A DNA stretch of 64,000 nt, taken from NCBI GenBank assembly GCA_030435675.1, contig CM059622.1, positions 14,446,001-14,510,000 of the forward strand, written 5' to 3'. Below, piece by piece: positions 47,570 through 57,348 of the stretch; the first letter of the stretch is position 1; each line of letters starts with the position of its first letter. The notes under the pieces are model-generated. The model was not told the DNA's origin, ran no database searches, and worked only from the letters and a program-made list of their open reading frames with translations. Made by a program: the position numbers and the translations under genes. The stretch comes from Steinernema hermaphroditum (Eukaryota; Nematoda; Chromadorea; Rhabditida; Steinernematidae).

Positions 47570-47734
47570 TCGCCGTTCCCGAAGGAATATAAACAATTGC
47601 TTGTCGATTATTGTGGTCCAATAAATGTAGTGCATACTCCTTTTGTCTATAACATCTACTCTTTCCAGCAGTCGAAGGTCAGTAAGTCAGTGTTCCGACT
47701 ACACAGATTCTCCACAACACCGATCCATTTTGCT

Positions 47735-47814
47735 TATTGTCTGAAACCCGACCGCTCTCCGATAGTGTCTAAAGACGAAAAAACGTATCGGAGAGCGGTC
47801 GGTTTCAGACAATA
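47735..47814. repeat. Near-perfect 29-base inverted repeat (hairpin)
   Basis: Arms 47735-47764 and 47786-47814 ('tattgtctgaaacccgaccg' onward and its inverse) pair with one or two mismatches around a loop of about 21 bases. Lies between the basic RS-rich gene and family member B. May be a small fold-back element. Confidence 0.85.
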
Positions 47815-48026
47815 GATCAAGTTGATTCTCCGTTCATAAAAGGGCAGCGGTTTCTCTCGTTTTTCGTTTTCTCGATCGGTCTGGATCGACATTTCAGTGA
47901 ACACTTTAGACACTTTTTTTGGTTCCCCGTCCCTGGCAATGATAAACAAGCGATGCTACCATCAATACTGCTGGACTATTTAAGAATTTGACCAACACGT
48001 CCTATTTGTATATTTGAACGCTTATC

Positions 48027-48770
48027 ATGAAATCTCTGCTGAAGTTAGCCACCGTAAAGGCCGTAACTGAAAAGAAAGAACTGCTCACTCTACCTCGTAC
48101 AGTCCAAGTACAACTGAACCGCACCAAATCTCTCATTAACTTCAACAATCGGTATATCAAGTTAGCGAAGGAGCCAATTCCGGAAGAGTGCACGGTGTTC
48201 GATGTAAATGGATCATTGGACGTAAGGAGAACGCTTGCCAACGCCGAGAAACGCATCCATCCCATTTCGCGGTTCGCCTACTACGTCTACACTGGACTGG
48301 TGGACGAACTGCAGGAGGCTTGGATCAAATGCCACGGATTTGGCCAAGACGCTTTAATGAGATGCAAAAATCCGATGATTCGATACTTCGCGAAGTTCTG
48401 CGATTCTGGCGATGCAGGCGACGAGAATGACGTGGAAGATCTCTACTTGCGCGCCACACTCTTGGAATTGGAAGGCGTCGCCTTGTACTTCTACCGAACG
48501 TGCAGCAAGCGCCAGAGAACACTATTTCTAATGTACCGCACGGCGAAAATACTACGCAGGAGGAGCCATGCCGACTGGGAGCACGAGTGTCAGATGCTTC
48601 GGTTGATGCTCTCGACAAAAGACTTCAAGATTGACAAATTCTTTGTAGAATACGTTGTTGGAACCAATAACAACCTATTTCGCGGGTCTTTCTTCGACCT
48701 TCCCAAAGATTGTCAAATGCCTGAGTTTGCTGAATATTTAATGAAACTCTGTGTGAGATTTGCTGAATAA
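48027..48770 (+). CDS. Unrecognised single-exon protein family, member B
   Basis: A 247-residue intronless protein and the best-preserved example of the family. Conserved blocks: MKSLLKLATVKAV (1-13), a LPRTVQVQLNRTKSLI segment (22-37), FDVNGSLDVRRTLANAEKRI (58-77) and GLVDELQEAWIKCHGFGQDA (90-109). It also has YFAKFCDSG (120-128), ALYFYRTC (152-159), HECQMLRLML (187-196), and FFDLPKDCQMPEFAEYLM (222-239). No signal peptide, membrane segment or named domain is seen. Probably all-helical, cytoplasmic or nuclear. A TATTTAAG lies about 45 bases before the ATG. The stop codon is part of an AATAAA, so the 3' untranslated region must be very short. It sits between the sperm-chromatin-like genes and the LOTUS gene. 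Function unknown. Confidence 0.88.
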   Translation: MKSLLKLATVKAVTEKKELLTLPRTVQVQLNRTKSLINFNNRYIKLAKEPIPEECTVFDVNGSLDVRRTLANAEKRIHPISRFAYYVYTGLVDELQEAWIKCHGFGQDALMRCKNPMIRYFAKFCDSGDAGDENDVEDLYLRATLLELEGVALYFYRTCSKRQRTLFLMYRTAKILRRRSHADWEHECQMLRLMLSTKDFKIDKFFVEYVVGTNNNLFRGSFFDLPKDCQMPEFAEYLMKLCVRFAE

Positions 48771-48948
48771 AAAGATTTGTGCACATAGGCTGATGTACAC
48801 ACCTGAAACTGCAGCGAAGAATGTATTTGATCATCAAGCACCATTCGTGATCCGGCCAGCATGCATTTTCCCACTCTGGACCACCATGATCCTGTCTACG
48901 ATGTCTAGTCCTGTCTACGGTTAAATTTCGTTTACTGTGCGTTATATC

Positions 48949-51047
48949 CTATTTTAATGCAAGCACTAAAACGGTCAGAATTGTAAGGATAGCAAGTTGT
49001 CCTGGGGACGGATACAGATCGGTCGCGTGGTCCCGCCACGAACACCCAGAGGGCAGCAAAACGGCCTGCGCGACAGTTTGGCCTGCGGCAACGTTCGCTT
49101 GATCTTCACTGGTTCCATTGTCTTCTTCGGTCGTTCGGTAGGTCTTCATGATGTCCTCCGCATCGGTGTGGTTCTCGCGAGGTGCCATGTCGTAGTCAAT
49201 CTGCGTGTTCAGAAGCATATCGTCCACGGCGCTCAACATTTCATCCGTTTCGGCCACCGGCAGTGTAACGTACTTATTTCCGTTGAAGTTCTCTGGTAAC
49301 GTCAGAAATCCCTGAAAGAGAGCTCAGTACACAGAGAAAGCATTTCACGATGATTACCATAGCGTTTCGGTAAAACAAAACCAAGTTTCCGTCGCTGCGG
49401 CTGACCAACTCCTCGACAAAATCGTGAATTTCCTCTTCTCTGCAGATTTCCTCGATGTCGCAGTTGAACTCTGTGGCCAGCATCCCCGGAATGTCGTTGA
49501 TCTGAAGTTACGATAGTCAGCAGTGATGAAATGAACACCTTATTCACCATAGGCACAAGACAGTACTTGTGCATGACGTGGAGGAGGAAATCCACGTAAG
49601 CATAGTCACCAACGTAGTACGAGTCGCCACACGATATACGTTCCACGAAGTCCTCATCGTTCTAAACATGCACATTACTTCAACGGTCAAGAACGTTGGA
49701 TAATCACCAATGCAGCGTCGTACTGTCTTCGCATTTCACTATCAGCTGTTCCAGCGGCCGATTCACTCTCCGAGTACTCGCAAGTCATTTCGGAGTCATG
49801 GTTCAATTCAACATCATGGGAACAGGGACGTGGGTCGATCTGACTGCAGAGCGCTTCATATGATAAGGGGCTTGGAGTCGTAGTAACGTTCGCTTGCTCT
49901 GAAAATACCGAATTTTATGATGATCAAGATATCACCACCCACTTGCACCTCCTGATAAATCCGACCTACTGCTATATCTCGAGGACTGCGACTCATCACA
50001 TGAGTAGATAGAAATGGCGCCATTATCATAAACAGCCTTGAAAAGCCCTTTGCAGGCGGTGTTAACGGCCCTTGGCCTGCTTTTTTTACCTCCCACTCCG
50101 AGAACACTCTTTAGCTAAAAGAGACAGTGTGAAACAGCAGCGTGTATTCGCGTGCATACCACATCCGCGTCGCTGATATCTATCCGGTAGTTCGTCTTAA
50201 CTTCGGCAGCAATGCAATCAAAAGGTAAAGGACTTCCACGGCGCCGCATCATATCGCCGAGTAGCTGACAAAAACGTTCTCGCTGAAAAACATAACTAGT
50301 CGGAGCGGCAAATCACTGGACACACATTAAGCTCAAGTGGAGTAGAAGACTGTGCTGCAGAAGACGATGAAGCTTGCTGAGCCTGCTGTTTCACCTCCGT
50401 TGGTTTCACCTCCGTTGGTTTCACCTCCGTTGGTTTCACCTCCGTTGGTTTCACCTCCGTTGGTTTCACCTCCGTTGGTTTCACCTCCGTTGGTTTCACC
50501 TCCGTTGGTTTCACCTCCGTTGGTTTCACCTTCGTTGGCTTCACCTTCGTTGGCTTCACCTTCGTTGGCTTCTCCTTTGTCACCTTCGGTTCGGGCTGCT
50601 TTGCAGCAGGAGCTATATGGAAATCAGCAAATTTCTCATAAAGATTACTAAACAGCCTACCGTGACGGTCGGTCTTCTTCTCATTTCGAGTATCTGTCTT
50701 CGTTTGTAGCACCTGCTTCCGAATATGGTCAGCTCCCAAATTATTGTTCTTAGCAATGGCGACATATTTCACTCCATTAGCGTCTGTGAACACGATTTCG
50801 GGAACAGCACGAAGAAACTTCTCAAAAGATTTGTAGCCGGCGTCAGCAAGTCTTCTTGACAGCAACTCCCCGGGGAAGTCTTCCCTGAAAAAGATGGCAA
50901 GAATAAATGCATAAGAAAATGACAAAGGACTCACTGATAAGTTTTTTGAAGTTCGGAAACGGTGACGCGCGGTTCTTTGATGCATACCAGCGATGAAAGA
51001 ACGCCTTTCCTCAGTTCCTCCTTTCTTTCAGAAACCGTGGCCATCAT
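48949..51047 (-). CDS. Multi-LOTUS (OST-HTH) domain protein, germ-granule type candidate
   Basis: Nine exons in consistent phase, high to low: 50935-51047, 50661-50884, 50326-50612, 50160-50282, 49970-50114, 49708-49898, 49548-49661, 49358-49501, 48949-49311 (567 codons). Residues about 8-82 form a LOTUS domain (KEELRKGVLSSLVC, VTVSELQKTY, LADAGYKSFEKFLRAVPEIV). A Lys-Pro-Thr-rich repeat linker follows. A second LOTUS-like domain starts at about 209 (RERFCQLLGDMMRRRGSPLP, then ACKGLFKAVYDNGAISIY). A third starts at about 362 (AYVDFLLHVMHKYCLVPM, IHDFVEELVSRSDGNLVLFY). The C-terminus is acidic, then hydrophobic (LAILTILTVLVLAL). An acceptor TGTTTCAG lies 11 bases before the ATG, possibly for trans-splicing. 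LOTUS proteins bind RNA or Vasa helicases in germ granules (Oskar, TDRD5/7, worm MIP proteins). The 48-base second intron is optional in frame. Confidence 0.85.
50390..50574. repeat. 15-base coding minisatellite (KPTEV/KPTKV)
   Basis: About twelve head-to-tail copies of 'ggtttcacctccgtt' on the + strand encode, on the minus strand, nine KPTEV and three KPTKV units in the LOTUS gene. The nine E-type units are identical or nearly so at the DNA level. Unit length keeps the frame, so copy number can vary without disrupting the protein. Confidence 0.95.
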
Positions 51048-51152
51048 GAATGCTGGCCTGAAACAGAGAAGTGAGGTAGAAATGTAACGACTAAGAAGCC
51101 AAATAGAAAGCAAACGCGATCATTGCGTCCCATAAAAAGAATGCGTAACAAT

Positions 51153-51345
51153 TTGACGCGAACGATTTGACGCGAGGCTAAGCCAAACCGGGATTAGCCT
51201 AAGACAAGCCTGGATGTTAGGCTTACTACCGATATCAGCGAAGTTGTTAAGACTGTAGGATTCGTTTACAATCCATGAATATTTTAGGTTGCGGGCGAGC
51301 GAATAGCAGTCTCGCTTTAAATTGTTCGCGTCAAATCCTCCTGCT
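51153..51345. repeat. Fold-back element with GATTTGACGCGA ends
   Basis: Ends 'cgatttgacgcga' (about 51158) and 'tcgcgtcaaatc' (about 51330) are inverted. The interior carries 'ggctaagcc..gcctaagacaagcctggat' and 'ttaagactgtagga', related to the interior of the 9467-9958 element and to 13300-13465. Confidence 0.55.
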
Positions 51346-51809
51346 CCACAAACATAAGATCGCGTTAGTCGATCGACTTTTGCGGCAAACTCGAGGTGCT
51401 CACTAGGGATGCACCGGACCGAAAAAAACCGGCACCGGAACCGGAACCGGGTATTCCCCGCGCACAAAACAATCGTGTTGGGACAGATTCTTTGTCTCAT
51501 CTTTCTCCGTTAATCCCTTGGAACTAGACAACAGGCAGAATCTGTATCTCGTTCCGCCGCATTATGATTGTCGTTCGTGCCGCGACTGGTCGCTATGTGC
51601 CGATCTTGTTATATGACTTGGAGTAAGAACAATTCTTGGCCATCTCCAGCAACACTCTGCTCCACTCTCCACAGCTTCTTCTTCAAGAAGTTTTCGCTCT
51701 ACTATGCAAGCATCGCTTTCTCGCGATTATCCACGAAAAGCGACGCCACTGTTAATCATGCTGTCTAATTTATATAATGTATTGACGATTCCACGCAATC
51801 ACTGACATT
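51346..51809. other. Upstream region of family member C
   Basis: Contains the short repeat 'ccggaaccggaaccgg' near 51435 and an AT-rich TTATATAA at about 51771, 40 bases before the member C start. No gene. Confidence 0.5.
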
Positions 51810-52556
51810 ATGAACACTCTGTTCAACTTCGCCGCATATGCCATTATCAGGAGCAAAGAAGCAGTTGATGTAAACACTTTCCCGCAGTCCGTCAAGACCG
51901 GTCTCAGGCAGCTGAAGTCGATGGTCGACTTCGACTACATTTTTGGCCAATTTGCAACGGAGTTAATTCCCGACAGATTCTTTGTTTTCAAGAAGAATGG
52001 AGATGTGGATGCAAGAAGAACGATTGAGAACGCCGCGGATTGCCTGTACCCCTCTTCGCGGTTCCTGTATTATGTCGGTACCGTAGCCGTAGACAAGCTG
52101 AAACAGGCATGGGAAAGATGCGACGAGTCCGAGCAAGACTATCTGTTGCAGGCGGAGTCGTTGCTTGTAGCGTACTTCGCAGAACTGTGCGACTCCGGCC
52201 ACCCGAATCCTCGCTACAGCATGGCCATGCTGTACATAGAGGCCCACTGTGCTGGACTGGACGATCTGGCCTTCTTCTTTTATGAAAAAGCTGATCATTT
52301 CGATCGCGCCAGTGTTATTGGCTTTCGCTTGGAGAAAACGCTCAAAGCAGAAGATGCAGAGGTTCGCGAACAACAATGCGGTATACTCCGAAAATTCTTG
52401 ACGCTGAAGAACTTTACGCTGAGGGCGGAAACCGTTGCATTCGAAGTACAGAATTATGGAGAGGCGCTGCGCAGTGGCTTCTTTTCACTGCCGAAGGATT
52501 GCCAGATTCCCGAATTCGCTGACTATTTGATGTCGAGGTTTGAACTTGTTGAGTAA
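51810..52556 (+). CDS. Unrecognised single-exon protein family, member C
   Basis: A 248-residue intronless family member. It begins MNTLFNFAAYAIIRSKEAVD and keeps the blocks KKNGDVDARRTIENAADCLY and YFAELCDSGHPNPRYSMAML. It also keeps LDDLAFFFYEKA, QCGILRKFLTLKNFTL and the end FFSLPKDCQIPEFADYLM. The central D-E-L...C-H-G-F-G-Q-D motif is altered to DKLKQAWERCDESEQDYL, so the His-Gly-Phe-Gly part is not universal in the family. The stop TAA overlaps TAATAAAG, again giving a minimal 3' end. Full length, with no disabling change. Function unknown. Confidence 0.87.
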   Translation: MNTLFNFAAYAIIRSKEAVDVNTFPQSVKTGLRQLKSMVDFDYIFGQFATELIPDRFFVFKKNGDVDARRTIENAADCLYPSSRFLYYVGTVAVDKLKQAWERCDESEQDYLLQAESLLVAYFAELCDSGHPNPRYSMAMLYIEAHCAGLDDLAFFFYEKADHFDRASVIGFRLEKTLKAEDAEVREQQCGILRKFLTLKNFTLRAETVAFEVQNYGEALRSGFFSLPKDCQIPEFADYLMSRFELVE

Positions 52557-52564
52557 TAAAGTCT

Positions 52565-53547
52565 TTTTTGTTATTTGCATCACCTGAAGAGAACAAGTTA
52601 CGGGTTTGAGGCGGCCGGTGCGTTTTAGGAGTTGGACCTTGATCTAGAAGACCAGACATGACCAGAAGCTCTTTGTGAGTGAAGAGTGTTAACGATTCAT
52701 ATTAAAATCGATGCAATCCAATCAGTCGATCGTTCCCGAAATGGTTCTTAACCTGTTAGTACTTAATTGTTTTATTACTGTATGACTTCGTTTAATAAAC
52801 ACCGAGTACAAACCAAAACAACCTATGTGTGAAACTGTGGCATTACAAAAAGAGAGCGGCATGTGCGCTTAGAAGCTCAGCTCCTGGTATAAGCGTAGTT
52901 AGGACAGCATATCACCTATCAAATAAATAGTCCCTCGGAGAGGTCGTTGAAGGTTTGGTATTTCGCCAGATGGCACTTCGCGGACCATAAAAATAAAATG
53001 TTATTTAAGTTAGTAAGGTCATGTTAATTCAAATATACTGTGGTGCCAAACCGACTTCACCATTGGACATAACATACATCAGCAGTGCTTTCCAAAAGCA
53101 CACTACAGTAGCACATTTGTCAGCATTGGGTCTTTGCTCATTCTAAGAGATCTTAGTGGATGGGTTCTTTGCCTGATGGAAGAGGCACCGACGAAGATTA
53201 CTGACAAATCTGCCACTTTACTGTCAAATATCACAGAAAACTCCCTGAATGATGCATGGAAAGGCTATGGAGGTGTTGTAAATTTCCCATCATTTCCCAC
53301 GGGTAGGACCATCGAAAATGGACTGGTATTCCACATTGGTGTACAACAAAAGTTTGGATGCCATTTGATCATTGTTTTCTTGTCAGCTTTGCACTTTTCG
53401 CCTCACTTACTATATCAAAAAGTAAGTATTCTTGACGATTTTCTGCGGTCGCGGTTCTAGCAATACTTTCAAGAAGCGATGCAAAGATCGATGCTACAAA
53501 CAGATTTAAGCAAGGTACCTATTGAGCAGCTGCACAGAATCAACAAG
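52565..53547. other. Intergenic region between members C and D
   Basis: AT-rich, with an open frame at 53134-53460 that has no recognisable features and no conserved start context. Nothing else is supported. Confidence 0.4.
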
Positions 53548-54087
53548 ATGAAATCTCTTCTTAACACATCGGCTACTAAGCTCATCACCGAGAAAACCCC
53601 TTTTGATATGGGTTCGATGTCACCGGCGTTGAAGACTGAATTCACTCGAGTTAGATCAGTTCTGGACTTCAATCGGATCTTCTCGTGCTTCGTTGGAATT
53701 CCTTTCCCACAGGAGTGCTTTGTTTTCGATAGAAATGGCCGCATCAACGCCTTGAAATCCATCAAGAGGGCCGAGAAGCATCTCCATCCGATAGTAGTGT
53801 TCATGTATTACATCGGCACTGGACTAGTGGATGAACTCAACGAAGCATGGGACAACTGTCACGGATTCGGACAAGAACAACTTCTACGGTCTCCCTGTCT
53901 GCTTGTCGCGTTCTTCTCGAGATTGTGCGCAACTGGCCACAAACCACACGCTTATCACGCGCATAAGGTGTACTTACATGCTATCTACCATCAAATGGAG
54001 GACGTCGCCACTTACTTGTCCAAGGAGTATAAGCTGTTCGCCAATCTCCCCAGAATCATACCTGTGAAGCCACCGAGTCCTCTTTAA
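53548..54087 (+). CDS. Unrecognised protein family, member D, C-terminally truncated
   Basis: A 179-residue intronless member starting MKSLLNTSATKLITEKTPFD (start chosen by homology; the frame extends 23 codons upstream without homology). It keeps the N-terminal two thirds: PQECFVFDRNGRINALKSIK, RAEKHLHP, GTGLVDELNEAWDNCHGFGQ and LLVAFFSRLCATGHKP. After MEDVATYLSKEYKL it departs from the family and ends PPSPL. The last 70 or so residues, including the FF-x-LPKDCQ-x-PE motif, are missing. AATAAA lies 13 bases after the stop, so the shorter form has a usable 3' end. May be a natural short variant or a decaying copy. Confidence 0.8.
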   Translation: MKSLLNTSATKLITEKTPFDMGSMSPALKTEFTRVRSVLDFNRIFSCFVGIPFPQECFVFDRNGRINALKSIKRAEKHLHPIVVFMYYIGTGLVDELNEAWDNCHGFGQEQLLRSPCLLVAFFSRLCATGHKPHAYHAHKVYLHAIYHQMEDVATYLSKEYKLFANLPRIIPVKPPSPL

Positions 54088-54329
54088 CTGCTGACACCAA
54101 TAAAATCTGTTCCACTTATTGTTTGTTTGTTGCCCAACACATACGATTAGCGCCCATCTCTGTACACGCTCAAGTTGCCAATCACTACCGCCCAGCCGAA
54201 ACCTCGTTGAACCTGTCAAGCGTGCGCCACCGCCAGCCCCCGATGGTGCGATTCCATCTTTCCGACTGTGCCTCTGTGTGCTATAAGACATAGTGCAAAC
54301 ATTTGACCCAAAGCTGTCATATTTCTGTG

Positions 54330-54800
54330 GCTACTGCATTCCATGGACAGCGTCAAGTATGCAGGCGAGAGAGACAAAGGCGACGGTAACAAACGGGGTA
54401 GCTATGAATTCAAGATACCAATCATAAGCACTTCGTTTGTTACTCCCTCCGTTGCCAACGGAGGATCAGATTTTGAATAAGTTAGGTGGGTACACTGTGA
54501 CGCTAACTTTCAGTCAGAGTCCTGAGGGGCCGAGTCAACAGCGTACAAAGCAGTCATTGAAGAATAGACGCTAAGTGCAGCCGCAATTTAAACCTGCAGA
54601 ATGCACATGACTCAAATCTCTCACGTGTATACTGCCGGTTTATATCGCCGCTGCATCTCAAAAATAGGGAAACAAAGAAAGGCAATGGCGAGACAACGGC
54701 GAGAGCAGTAAACAGAAGACTCATGGATTCAGAACGTTCATCATGAGTGCTTCGTTTACTACTCCCTCCGTTGCCAATGGAGGTTGGGAATAAGGAGGTT
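54330..54800. repeat. Two-copy direct duplication around 'ctccctccgttgcca'
   Basis: 54400-54480 and 54717-54797 share 'tcataag.gcttcgttt', 'tactccctccgttgccaa' and 'ggaggtt...gaataa'. The preceding 60 bases ('gcgagagagacaaaggcgac' / 'gcgagacaacggcgagag') are also related. No coding function is seen. Confidence 0.55.
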
Positions 54801-54880
54801 TGTGCTCTCGGGACCCGCACAGTTGATTCACTACCTAATCAACTTCGTTAGATCACAGGGTTGAGATGGGGACAGCGGCG

Positions 54881-55278
54881 TCAGAAACCGATCGGTATAC
54901 TCATGGACCATACTCCAGCATGAGCATCCGATTGACTTCTGACGCCGCTGCCTCCCAGAGCTGTTGACTCTCCAACTGACAGATCCACCGCCGATGACTC
55001 CGTTTTATGCACATCTGACAGATCCGAGTCCATTCCCGTCGCCGCCGCTGTAGACAGTCTCATTTAGTCACAAAGGCATGCCGCTCGATGAGTAACTCAT
55101 TTCCATCCCGATTGACTGAGCCGACTGGTCGCTCCTCTATCACTCATCATCAGAAAGTCATAATGCGCATTTGTCATTTACTGTTCTTACGAAATCCTCC
55201 ACCGACATCACTGATCACGGGAAAGTCATCGTGGACATTGATCATCGGATGCTGAGTGTTGAAGATTGTGAACGATCC
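54881..55278 (-). CDS. Tentative exons of an unrecognised minus-strand gene
   Basis: A possible exon 55185-55278 has an acceptor 'ctctttcag' and a GTAAGA donor. It encodes GSFTIFNTQHPMINVHDDFP then VISDVGGGF. It joins in phase to 54881-55045 after an acceptor 'tctacag', which continues to a stop with a Ser/Asp-rich tail (MDSDLSDVHKTESSAVDLSV). No start or domain was identified. Part of the second exon forms an inverted repeat with its own 3' flank (see findings). Confidence 0.35.
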
Positions 55279-56334
55279 CTGAAAGAGAAGCCGTGGATGA
55301 GCATGACGCTCTTTGCTTTGATTTAATGAGATCTTTGCTGAGCCTAGGTCGATCACTGTTTTCAATGAGTGGAAACATATTGGGCGTTCAATTCAAGGTG
55401 GTCCTCCATCTCCCAGCTTTCTGGACTTTAGCTTTAGCATTTACTGTAGTCAGTTACTGTGTGAAGTCCTGTGAGTACGGTAGCTGTCAATTCGAGGCAA
55501 GAGGTCAGCTCTACCTCTGACTAATGACGCCGTACACACACCAAAGCTTTATGGCCCTCGCCCAATCAGGTGGCGCTGCAATTAGCGACGGTTTTAACGC
55601 ACACCGATAATCCATCACGGATATCGGGAGATGTGCCAAAGCGGGCCGCCTAATTGCCATACACCTGAGGCAGAATCCCAAGGTCAGAAACGCCCCTTTC
55701 CGAATCCTTACTTAAGCAATCTGCACGGCCATTCTAGGCCGGCCCCGACTAGACGTAGTCGCGTCGGATCTTCTCATCTCCTGTGTCCCATCCTTGTCTC
55801 AAGCTCCCTGCGGTGAGCAAGTCCTCCCGCACAACAACTGTATCTCATCCTGCGCTCATAAATCCTGTCGACTCAAAGACCAGCGTCCACTCAGATTCCA
55901 CTCCTCAGTTCCACTCTCAGTCCCTCTCAACACTTGTATTTTCACTACTGTTTGGAGCAAGCTTGGAGCTCACATAGATAAATCCAGGCATGATGCGCTC
56001 TCAGAAAGTCATCACCCTGGTGGAACTGACTCCACGGGTCCCGCATTTTTTGATTACTTATTCACGGTTAGTACTCATCGAAATGATTGTTACGGAAGGA
56101 CAAACAGTGTACGTGTTGACCAACATTGGCAAACAGTCAAACATATCTGGCGTGACATGAACGATTCTTGAATTTTTCACATAGATAAAGCCAATTGTCG
56201 TACCATTTCACAGAGTCACAAGTTCCACATGTCATTCCTTATCAGTTCAATATGTAAAGAGCGACCGATACATAAATACGATGGACTCAAACCAGTCATC
56301 CAGCTTGTGTTTCCCCACCTTGCATCACACACCG
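55279..56334. other. Region upstream of the saposin-like gene
   Basis: No confident gene. GC-rich at 55550-55900. Possible 5' exons of the minus-strand gene at 54881-55278 could lie at 55279-55400. Confidence 0.4.
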
Positions 56335-56675
56335 ATGAAGTCTCTTCTTGCCCTCGTCTCCTTGATCTACCTCGCCGTCGTTTCCGAAGCCAGCGTCGGC
56401 TGCGACATCTGCATTGGACTCGCTGCGGGACTCGAGAAGGCCATTAACGACGGAGAACAAGCCGACATCGACGTGAGTTGAACACACTCCAAATCGATAG
56501 CAAAGGAGCGTTCCAGGAGGCTAACAAAATCTGCGATAAGCTGACGAAGGGGAAGGAAGTGTTGGATGTGCTATGCATAAGCATTGTCGACAACTCTATC
56601 AAATATATCGTCGACGCCATCAACCATGAAGAGACTCCTCAAAAGGTCTGCGAACAGATCCGTATTTGTAAATGA
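56335..56675 (+). CDS. Saposin-like (SapB domain) secreted protein
   Basis: Two exons, 56335-56472 and 56517-56675, with a 44-base GT-AG intron, give 98 residues. A signal peptide (MKSLLALVSLIYLAVVSEAS) precedes one SapB domain with the six-cysteine pattern C-x2-C (CDIC), C (KICDKL), C (VLCISI), C (KVCEQI), C (RIC), which forms three disulphides in this family. Length and layout match nematode SPP/caenopore proteins, which act on bacterial membranes in the gut. Lipid binding of another kind is also possible. Without the intron the first frame ends early, and the cysteine spacing fits only when the intron is removed. AATAAG-type signals follow near 56702. Confidence 0.88.
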
Positions 56676-56754
56676 TTGTCCATTTATTATGCTCGATGAA
56701 CAATAAGGTCTTTTGCTGGGTGGTCACTGAAAAGTCAAAGGGTCGTGCAAATTG

Positions 56755-57265
56755 ATCATCTCCTTGTGAGTTCGATGATCCAACTTGGATTTCATGAAGT
56801 GCTACTTTTGATGAGCGACGATGAGCGAAACCCTAGATGTGCTGTGTTTGATGTATTTGGATGGGCGTCGTGCTAAATTGGAATCTTTGAGGGTATCTCC
56901 ATGGGACAAATTGAACCTAAACCTGGGCGAACATCGTAAAGAACACCGAGAAGCATTTGGAGGCATTTGTTGCCGCGCAGTGCGGTCATTTCGGGAATCT
57001 GTGTTATGATGTTGTGCTTTTATCCTTGGCGTTCGAAGTACGGGTTAACTACCCTTTGAATCTAGGCAGATTTTGCAGATATGCACTGTGCGAATATCCC
57101 TATGATCAAACCTACTCCATGCAGCTGTAGGGCAAGCCGTTTTTTTTGTATTTGTCGAATTTGTTGTCTTTGGTGCTTTAGAACCCGTTCCTTCATTTGT
57201 ATCGGCTGTGATCGATCGGGTCGTCCACTAGCCCGGCAAAAAGGAGCCGAAGAAGCGCCACAACT
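56755..57265 (+). pseudogene. Decayed copy of the unrecognised family
   Basis: Fragments in different frames resemble family blocks in the right order. CAVFDVFG (about 56838) matches the C-x-VFD-x-x-G block. NTEKHLEAF (about 56940) matches N-A-E-K-H-L-x-P. A QCGHFGN stretch recalls KCHGFGQ, and RFCRYALCEYPYDQTYSMQL (about 57067) recalls RYFAE-x-C-D-Y-x-x-x-x-P-x-Y. Stops and frameshifts separate them. It lies tail-to-tail with intact member E. Confidence 0.45.
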
Positions 57266-57348
57266 GCGAAGACCAGTATTTCCAAGCAAGAGCACATTTA
57301 TGTTTAAATTCAAACTGTTTTCAATGTTCAACTGAACAACCGATGATG

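Noticed and set aside
47205..47624. Ala/Pro/Arg-rich frames over the RS-rich gene on both strands
   Set aside because: They are frame shadows of a biased Arg/Ser sequence. The RS frame has the TATA box, start context and poly(A) signal.
50352..50709. Plus-strand frames rich in SPPLV or WFHLR repeats
   Set aside because: They are shadows of the KPTEV minisatellite. The minus strand carries the spliced LOTUS gene with consistent phases.
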